From: Dryas octopetala
Taxonomy: Eukaryota; Streptophyta; Magnoliopsida; Rosales; Rosaceae
DNA: 64,000 bases
Direction of reading: 5' to 3'
NCBI GenBank assembly: GCA_963921425.1
Contig: OY992834.1
Span: 10,957,271-11,021,270, forward strand
The first letter of the stretch is position 1; every line of letters starts with the position of its first letter. A model generated the notes under the pieces. That model did not search any database. It was not told the DNA's origin and was given only the letters and a program-made list of their open reading frames with translations. Of this stretch, positions 57,365 to 64,000 are shown in pieces. Made by a program: the position numbers and the translations under genes.

Positions 57365-57570
57365 TTCAACTTTGGGCGACGAAATATAGCTTTAAGCGAC
57401 GAACAGTGCGTCGCCCAAAGTCTGAAATTATGGCGGGATAAAACGGTGCCCTAAAGTCAACGACTTTGGGCGACGAAAATAAATTCGTCGCCCAAAGTGA
57501 CTTTAGGCGAGGAATTAACAAGTTCGTCGCCCAAAGTCACTTTGGGCGACGAACTTGTTAATTCCTCGCC
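57365..57570. repeat. Internal subterminal-type repeats and palindrome at the gap edge
   Basis: Further GGGCGACGAA motifs in both orientations. The last 65 bases form a perfect palindrome with 32-base arms (57506-57537 and 57539-57570) around one base, ending exactly where the N run starts. Confidence 0.9.
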
Positions 57571-57770
57571 NNNNNNNNNNNNNNNNNNNNNNNNNNNNNN
57601 NNNNNNNNNNNNNNNNNNNNNNNNNNNNNNNNNNNNNNNNNNNNNNNNNNNNNNNNNNNNNNNNNNNNNNNNNNNNNNNNNNNNNNNNNNNNNNNNNNNN
57701 NNNNNNNNNNNNNNNNNNNNNNNNNNNNNNNNNNNNNNNNNNNNNNNNNNNNNNNNNNNNNNNNNNNNNN
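57571..57770. other. Assembly gap (200 N)
   Basis: Exactly 200 N, a conventional gap placeholder; the true length is unknown. Confidence 0.99.
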
Positions 57771-58505
57771 GTGAAATCTGAATTTAGATTGATGTTGGGC
57801 TCATATTTGACAATGATTTATTTTTTTGGTGAAGGAAGGATATTGTTGCATTTGTTGTGAAGGATAATTGCATTTTTGGTAAGGTATGTGTTTAATCTAT
57901 CTTTTAGTTAAGTTTTTGTATGATTTAGTATTTAATGTTTCATATATAATTGTATTAAATTTTTGAGTGAATTAGTTTGTATGTTAAAATTAATTATAAA
58001 ATTGATTAATTAATTTGTATGCTTATATGTATATGTATGCTTATATGTATATTGTTAGATTAAAATTGTTTGTATGCTTATATGTATATTGTTAGATTAA
58101 TTATAATTTAGTTTGTATGTTACATTTAGTTTAGTTGTAATTGCAAAATTTCCGATGACGTAGTCCAGCACTCCTCGAGTACTGGGTGAGGTCATGTGGC
58201 ACGAAGCGCTTGTGCGAAGTTATCAATCGATAACTTGTACATTTAACTAGTCGTGCGAAGTTATCAGTGGATAACTTTGTACACTAAATTTCAATCGATA
58301 CCTTAGACCCGTTCGAGAGTCTATTGGAGCGCGCATGGACAGTTTGGGAGTGCACAATTATGTGTTGTGGTTAGCGGTGGTTAGCGGTTCATGTGATGTG
58401 GATTAGTTAGTTTGTTAGTTTTTAAATATAAAATTTAGTTTAATTACAAAATGTAGATTAATTAGTTTGAGAAATATATATAATTTAGTTATAAGGTGAA
58501 AGGCG
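57771..58505. other. CACTA internal region before the accessory gene
   Basis: AT-rich, with repeated TATGCTTATATGTATATTG phrases (about 58018-58095). The GTGCGAAGTTATCA..GATAACTT phrase (about 58212-58280) occurs twice. The segment GATGTAGTTCAGC...CTCGAGTACTGGG at the start of the gene (58526-58552) has a near copy at 58155-58187, so the 5' end of the gene was partly duplicated. Confidence 0.5.
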
Positions 58506-60020
58506 ATGGAGTCAGCTCCCAATGATGTAGTTCAGCCATCCTCGAGTACTGGGAGCCCCTCTATGCCACGGAGGGCCCGTCGATCTCACCGCTCTAGTCA
58601 GGTCACTGCTTCCGCTTCCGCTTCATCTACTGCCACGTCATCCACTGCGACGAGGGGACCATGTAGTGGGTTGAAGTCCTCTCGGATCGTGCGCAGTACT
58701 GGGGCGCGGATTCCAGTCATGTGTGTGCAAAACGGCCGACGACCGTTAGATCCTAACGTTGACAGTTTGTTCTCGCATGATGTGGGGGCTATTATTCGTG
58801 CCGAGTGCGCCATGATTGCAACCACTTGGAAAAAATTGCCGGCAGAGATTCAACACAAAGTGATCCGCTCCATCTCAGTGAGTATATAGCTCAATAATTA
58901 ATTCAAAATGATAAATTTGATCATTTATAACAATCTAATATTTTTTTCAGGTTAACTTTGACATTCAGATGGATGATCCCCTCACTGTCACGTATATGAC
59001 AGATTTACTCATCAAGTCTTACAGGCAGTGGAAGCACGAACTACACGTGTATTTCAAGGGATTTTCGTCGGCAGTTGAGGCATTGGCGAACCCCCCTATG
59101 GAGTTGGTAGAGCGGTCTGACCAGTGGCGTTTTTTGTGCGATCATTTCATGAGTCCGTCGTTTTTGGTACGTTTTATTATCTTAAGACTTTAAAAAATCG
59201 ATTATTATTTTGTTATTCTATTATTGTATACATACACTAACATATTTATAATTTGCTTAATATTTAACAGAAGAAATCGGTCGCCAACGCCAGAAACCGG
59301 AAAGAGAAGCCGTTTAACCATCATAGTGGTCCGACGCCCATCTCATATCGAGTGGAGTCGCGACGTCGGGTACGTCATTATTTAATTTAATACATATATA
59401 TTCTTTAATATTGGTTGGGTCTTTGACAAAATTATTTTCTTTTTCAGCGTGGGTCGCAATTTCCGGAGATAGATACTTTCGGAGATATCTATGTTCATCC
59501 CGGTTGTGATGCGGCCAAGGCAAAACATGTTAGTTTTTTATATTTTAATTTTTTTCACAATTTTTTATATTTATTTTTCTAATTGGTTACTTGTATATAT
59601 AACATTTTGAAGGATGAGATGGTGGCCAACTCGAGAATATATTTGGAGAGCTTGGCCGAGCAGCACCCTCCGGGTACTCCGTTGGAGTCGATTCCAGTAT
59701 CCGATCCCGATGTCGGACTTCGTATTATGATAGACTCACTGGGTGTTAGGCCCGGTAAGGAAATACGCGGCATGGGATATGGGCGGATTCGTGATGTTCG
59801 ATCCTCGTCTTCGTCTTCATCTTCGTCTCAGCCATCTGCAGTCGTCGCAGGGTTGTCCGCTCAAGTGAAGAAGTTGCAGGAGGACTTACGAGCTGAGAGA
59901 GCGGAGAAGGAGGCGTTGTATGCTGCATTGACCAAGGCGATACCTGGGTTTGTCCCGCCACCATCTTCTCATCAACCTCCGTTAGATATGAATGATGATG
60001 ATGCTACTAGTTTAGAATAG
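58506..60020 (+). CDS. CACTA accessory (TnpA-like, Transposase_24) protein
   Basis: Exons 58506-58877, 58951-59166, 59271-59369, 59448-59528 and 59613-60020 join in frame (all phase 0) to 391 residues. The layout matches the plant En/Spm Transposase_24 family (PF03004). It has a Ser/Thr/Arg-rich N-terminus, a core with FSHDVGAIIRAECAMIATTW and later SYRQWKHELHVYF, then WRFLCDHFMS, KKSVANARNRKEKPFNHHSG and FGDIYVHP, and a C-terminal coiled coil (VAGLSAQVKKLQEDLRAERA). In En/Spm the small protein binds subterminal repeats and acts together with the catalytic transposase; here that role is inferred. No stop or frameshift interrupts the exons, so the gene may still be expressed. Confidence 0.85.
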
Positions 60021-60189
60021 ATTGACTATATATATTAGGGTTAATTACTACTTTGTATGGATATTTTGATATATAAATTTATGAATTTTGTTTTATATAG
60101 TTTTTGAATAAAGAATTTTTTTTTTAAATATTAAATTTAAATATATAATTTAAATAAAAAAAATAATTTTTTTTTAAAAAAAAAAATGT

Positions 60190-60725
60190 TTGAGCGACGA
60201 AATTTTTCGTCGCCCAAAGGGTGTTTGGGCGACGAATAAATATATTCCTCGCCCAAAGCATGTTTGGGCGACGTAATTTTTCGTCGCCTAAACATGCTTT
60301 GGGCGACGAATACACCTGTTCGTCGCCCAAACACACTTTGGGCGACGAAAAATTCCGTCGCCCAAAGAACGTTCCAGCGAGGAAATTAGTTATTCCTCTC
60401 CCAAATCTTGTTTAGGCGACGGATAATTTCGTCGCCCAAACATGCTTTGGGCGACGAATAAGAGTGTTCGTCGCCCAAACCCTCTTTGGGCGACGAAATT
60501 TGTCCGTCGCCTAAAAATCTTTGGGCGACGAATTTAATGTGTTGGGAGACAAAAAAATTTCGTCGCCCCCAGGTGTCTTTGGGCGACGAAATTTATGGAT
60601 TCGTCGCCCAAACTCTTGGGCGACGAACCTTGGGCGACCAATTGCTCGACGAACCAATTTCGTCGCCCAAACGTTTGGGCGACGAAACTCTACTTTGGGC
60701 GACGAATTACGTTCCTCTCCCAAAC
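60190..60725. repeat. Right subterminal repeat array of the CACTA element
   Basis: Roughly 30 copies of the TTTGGGCGACGAA motif, alternating in orientation as at the left end, running up to the terminal inverted repeat. Confidence 0.93.
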
Positions 60726-60745
60726 CCTTTTTTCTTGTAGTGTAT

Positions 60746-61429
60746 ATGTGACATGTTTGTTGGATATATGAAAGGGTGAGCTATACTTGATGAAACCAAA
60801 GTGCTATGCATTTTGAAAATTATCGATCCACTTTATATTTGTACTTGCTTTAGCTCATTTTTGTAAATTAATGATCGATTGTTGGACAGGTCATTGTGTA
60901 CATTAAAAGTGAATTCAACATGTCATATAGTATTTCCTAAAGTTAATTAAAGTCACCAAACTTTCCATCCCATGCAATTTTACATGTTGTTGTCAGAATG
61001 TTGATTGGAATCATTAATTGAGTCAGTTCCTATATCGTCAGTCCATTAATGTCCTCATATTTAAAAAAGTGAGGGTTAGTGGCTCACCTCGCAATGTGCC
61101 TAATGATCTAAATAGTTGATTTTCATCTATTTTTAACAACCATTCATACAAAAAAAATCTGTTAAATAAAAAATTATTTAGATATATATTTGATCATAAT
61201 TATGATTACTTATATTTTAATGAAAACTATTATGTTCATTTATCTATTTGACCACAATTGGATGAATACATATATATATAATTTCAAATTTGACCTTTAA
61301 AATAGCACATAAAAGGTAGATAATTCGAATCATGAGATTGAGATCATATATATTGTAAGATAAAACTACAATGTGATTCTTACATTTCTTAAAATGAGAA
61401 TTTCCTTAATTATTAGAGAATTACTCCTC

Positions 61430-61468
<39 letters not shown>

Positions 61469-64000
61469 TATTTACCCAGACAAGGTTTCCATAACCAGAC
61501 CTAGCTAGGAGGTTAAGTGATCTATTAAATGGGGACATAATAAATGGTATAGTCTGGTACAGTTCAAATTAACTTCAAACCATTAAATATTTGCTGGTAC
61601 AGTCTGGTACAGAAATGCAGGTCCCTCCATTTTTCTTAAAAATAAAGCACATATCCTCTCTTCAGAAATGCCCTCTAGATTTGGGTTGAACCCAAAACCC
61701 GTATATACCAAAGTGGAAGAGGGAATCACCTCATTTCAAGAGCTGCTGCGCGCCTTTCTATAGATTTGGGTAGTATATAGCATTATCTTGTGTACTTGTG
61801 TGTTTATGGGGAAAAAAAAAAGATGCCTTCTACATTCAACTTCTATAGGTTCCTAAGCTTAATGTCTAGTACAAAATGTTGTAAACTATTTAACAAACTT
61901 CAATTATTTTAATTTATGATGGCCGGGTTAGGCTAAAATTGGTGGAATAATCATTTTAAAATCACTTCTAGAGCAATGTTGAAGAATGCTTTTAAGAACC
62001 TAACTTATTAATCTAGATATATTAATTGAGATCAGAGCAAGCCGTTTTGATGCTACTTCTGGCATAGTCTAGTGGTGGCCAAAAGCCATTTTGCATGGTT
62101 TGCCAAACAGTCTTACAAATTTAACCTTGAAAATAAAAGCCTCACGGTGAATCTGCAACTATGTGGCCAAAGATTTTACCTTTTAAGTGCAAATTTCAAT
62201 ATGGGATCGAGAAGTGAGAAGATATCAATATTGAAGGGTAGATAGTGATGGATTTCAAAGATGTAATAGCAATGACAGCCATCTTTTTCAGCAAACATTT
62301 TCATATATGCATATTTTTTAAGCAAAAAGGTGAACCCTCCTCTGCAATTAGGGGCTACAATGTAGGAAGATGCCTAACGAAATTTTGCCAACAATACCCA
62401 AAAACAAATACATATTATAATTGGTTTTGTTTGGAGAGCTAGAAAAGTCTTACAGGAAAAGGACAAATTAGTTAAATGGAGATTAATAAAATATATTAAA
62501 AATGAAAAGGAGGGATTTCTGTGTTCTTCTGTGGCAATGTCACTGACAACTACGTATCCCTGTGCACATATGTATGAGAGAGAAAGAGAGGTGCTCGAGT
62601 GGTCAAATCGGAAATGTAAAAGCTTTAATGCCTTTTGTGTGTGTGTGATTGTGTTATTATTGCAATAATAATTTGGTGGTGAATTTCAGTCTAAGGATTC
62701 CAAGACAAAAGTCACAAAGGTGGGATTGGGATATATGCTTGTTTGGTACTTCTTTATTTTTTTGGGCAGGGTTTGGTACTTCAGTTATTAACTTATTGCG
62801 GTAACCGAAGTGATATTCTTAATGAATTTCGTTAAGCATTTGTGTTTTGAGAGTAGAAGAGAAGATCCCATGCATGCATGTAATTACTAATTATAATATA
62901 CATCCTAATCAATCCATATGATATGGTATATGGCTATAGCTTCACTTTGTTCATGAACATCAATATTAGTACTAAATCATGTTTTTTTAGACTCAATATT
63001 GTTATTAGAGAGATTTTCAATTTGAATTTCCTTCTCTTAGATAAAAATGGATATTATATTGTACTATAAAATGGTAAAATAAAACACTAATTATATTAGA
63101 TTTTAAACTTAACTACCAAACCGTCAAATAATGTGGGGCATAGGATCACCTTTTTTTTTCCATCTTCTAAAGACATTGATGGTTTGTACCAAACTATAAA
63201 TATAATTATATATTCAACAAAAGCTACATGAATAGAAATTAGCAACCCTCTCTTAAAGAAACAAACAAAGAAAAAAACAGAAAAAGAAAAAGAGAAAAGG
63301 CCTAAATGATCATGTTTTGTAAGTCGTCTACAAACAACTCCCTACACTTTTGATTCCTTAAGATCTATCCCATCTGACCTAGTACCCCATGCTACTTGAA
63401 TTAAAGTTTTGAAACTTTTGGTATTCTTATTTTGTAAGTCCTAAGATTACCATAATAAAAGAAGAAGTCCGAAAGCGATCCACTCTTATACAATAGAAAC
63501 TAATAACCATATGTATATTATGAAATGAAAAAATTATTGAATGTACATAATTGAAATTTTCTCCTAAAAAAAATCATAATAGGAATATATAGAACGTCAC
63601 TTTTATGATAACTGGTTATATGGTCATATGAACTATAGGTAAGTTTGGTAAAGCAGGCATGAAGTAAAACAACCATCCACCCGCTTATTTTGAATCCTTC
63701 AAAAATATTTTCCGTTGACCTCAATTTTGAAAATAAGCATTTCTAAAATTTATAACCAAACACCTAACTCATTAAAACTTAATTAAATTTTTTTTTCTCT
63801 ATCAAACTTCAATTCCAAACTGACACTATAATATATACATACAATATTTTTCTCACAATAAATGATGTTGTTATATACTGAGACAATGTTACGAAGAGGG
63901 GTGGTGTATACACACAAATTCCTCTAGTGGAGCTAGTATTAAAATATTAATTCATCTATATTTATGAGAACACATCACAGCAATCCCAATGTAGAGGACA
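60746..64000. other. Intergenic DNA to the window end
   Basis: AT-rich, with a compound TA/CA microsatellite at 61432-61469. The duplicated phrase GGTACAGTCTGGTACAG near 61595 is a small tandem repeat. No gene, RNA gene or defined transposon recognised. Confidence 0.5.

Larger units (their letters stand above)
55189..60742. mobile_element. CACTA (En/Spm-type) DNA transposon
   Basis: The element starts CACTACAAGAAAAA and ends TTTCTTGTAGTG, the defining inverted ends of the superfamily, with a 3-bp TAT duplication on each side (55186-55188 and 60743-60745). Both ends carry dense subterminal repeats (TTTGGGCGACGAA in alternating orientation). Inside are a 340-bp tandem array, an assembly gap and one five-exon accessory gene. 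The large transposase (Transposase_21/TnpD type) is not visible in 5354 known bases; it is missing or hidden in the gap. Apparent length 5554 bp including 200 N. Confidence 0.95.

Noticed and set aside
55189-60742. Direct-repeat appearance considered as a CRISPR-like or satellite array
   Set aside because: Repeats alternate in orientation, are bounded by CACTA ends with a TAT duplication, and lie in a plant genome, so transposon subterminal repeats explain them.

Overview
The window reads as nuclear DNA of a flowering plant: AT-rich intergenic DNA, GT-AG introns, polypurine and TA microsatellites, plant-only families (PMEI-PME, SAUR, PDLP/DUF26, MOR1, GOS12, SMXL) and plant transposons (CACTA, MULE, copia). 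The protein versions recall eudicots, possibly Rosaceae; that assignment is by memory of family members only. One run of exactly 200 N (57571-57770) marks an assembly gap.

Layout. 0.5-3.8 kb: an intact two-exon pectin methylesterase with inhibitor pro-region (+). 4.3-9 kb: transposon-rich ground with a dispersed 0.4 kb repeat, a complete Pack-MULE-like element that carries a piece of a strigolactone-signalling SMXL6/7/8-type gene, and a GC-rich fold-back element. 10.5-12.4 kb: an F-box gene whose N-terminus is a tandem repeat, each unit starting with ATG, followed by an antisense F-box/LRR-FBD remnant and a truncated copia 5' end. 15.5-19.1 kb: an intron-containing but truncated and frameshifted copy of the microtubule protein gene MOR1. 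21-22.9 kb: an inverted copy of the F-box gene's flanks without the F-box ORF, a LINE 3' end and the second copy of the 0.4 kb repeat. 23.6-26.1 kb: a plasmodesmata-located protein gene (-). 26.7-27.2 kb: an ABCF pseudogene fragment. 28.3-30.2 kb: a CCDC115/Vma22-like V-ATPase assembly factor (+). 33.3-33.7 kb: a small DUF4666/MAPK-substrate-like gene (-). 36.9-37.4 kb: a SAUR gene (-). 38-46.7 kb: gene-poor DNA with several MITEs and a cluster of short palindromes. 47.2-52.7 kb: the six-exon Golgi Qb-SNARE gene GOS12 (+). 55.2-60.7 kb: a CACTA transposon with TAT target-site duplication, dense subterminal repeats, a 340-bp tandem array and a five-exon accessory transposon gene. 60.7-64 kb: no gene recognised.

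The host genes do not form one pathway; they are ordinary neighbours in a plant chromosome (cell wall, ubiquitin ligase adaptor, plasmodesmata, V-ATPase assembly, auxin response, Golgi transport). Most of the unusual biology lies in the mobile and duplicated DNA: capture of a hormone-signalling gene fragment, truncated gene duplicates, and a repeat-borne N-terminal extension of an F-box protein.
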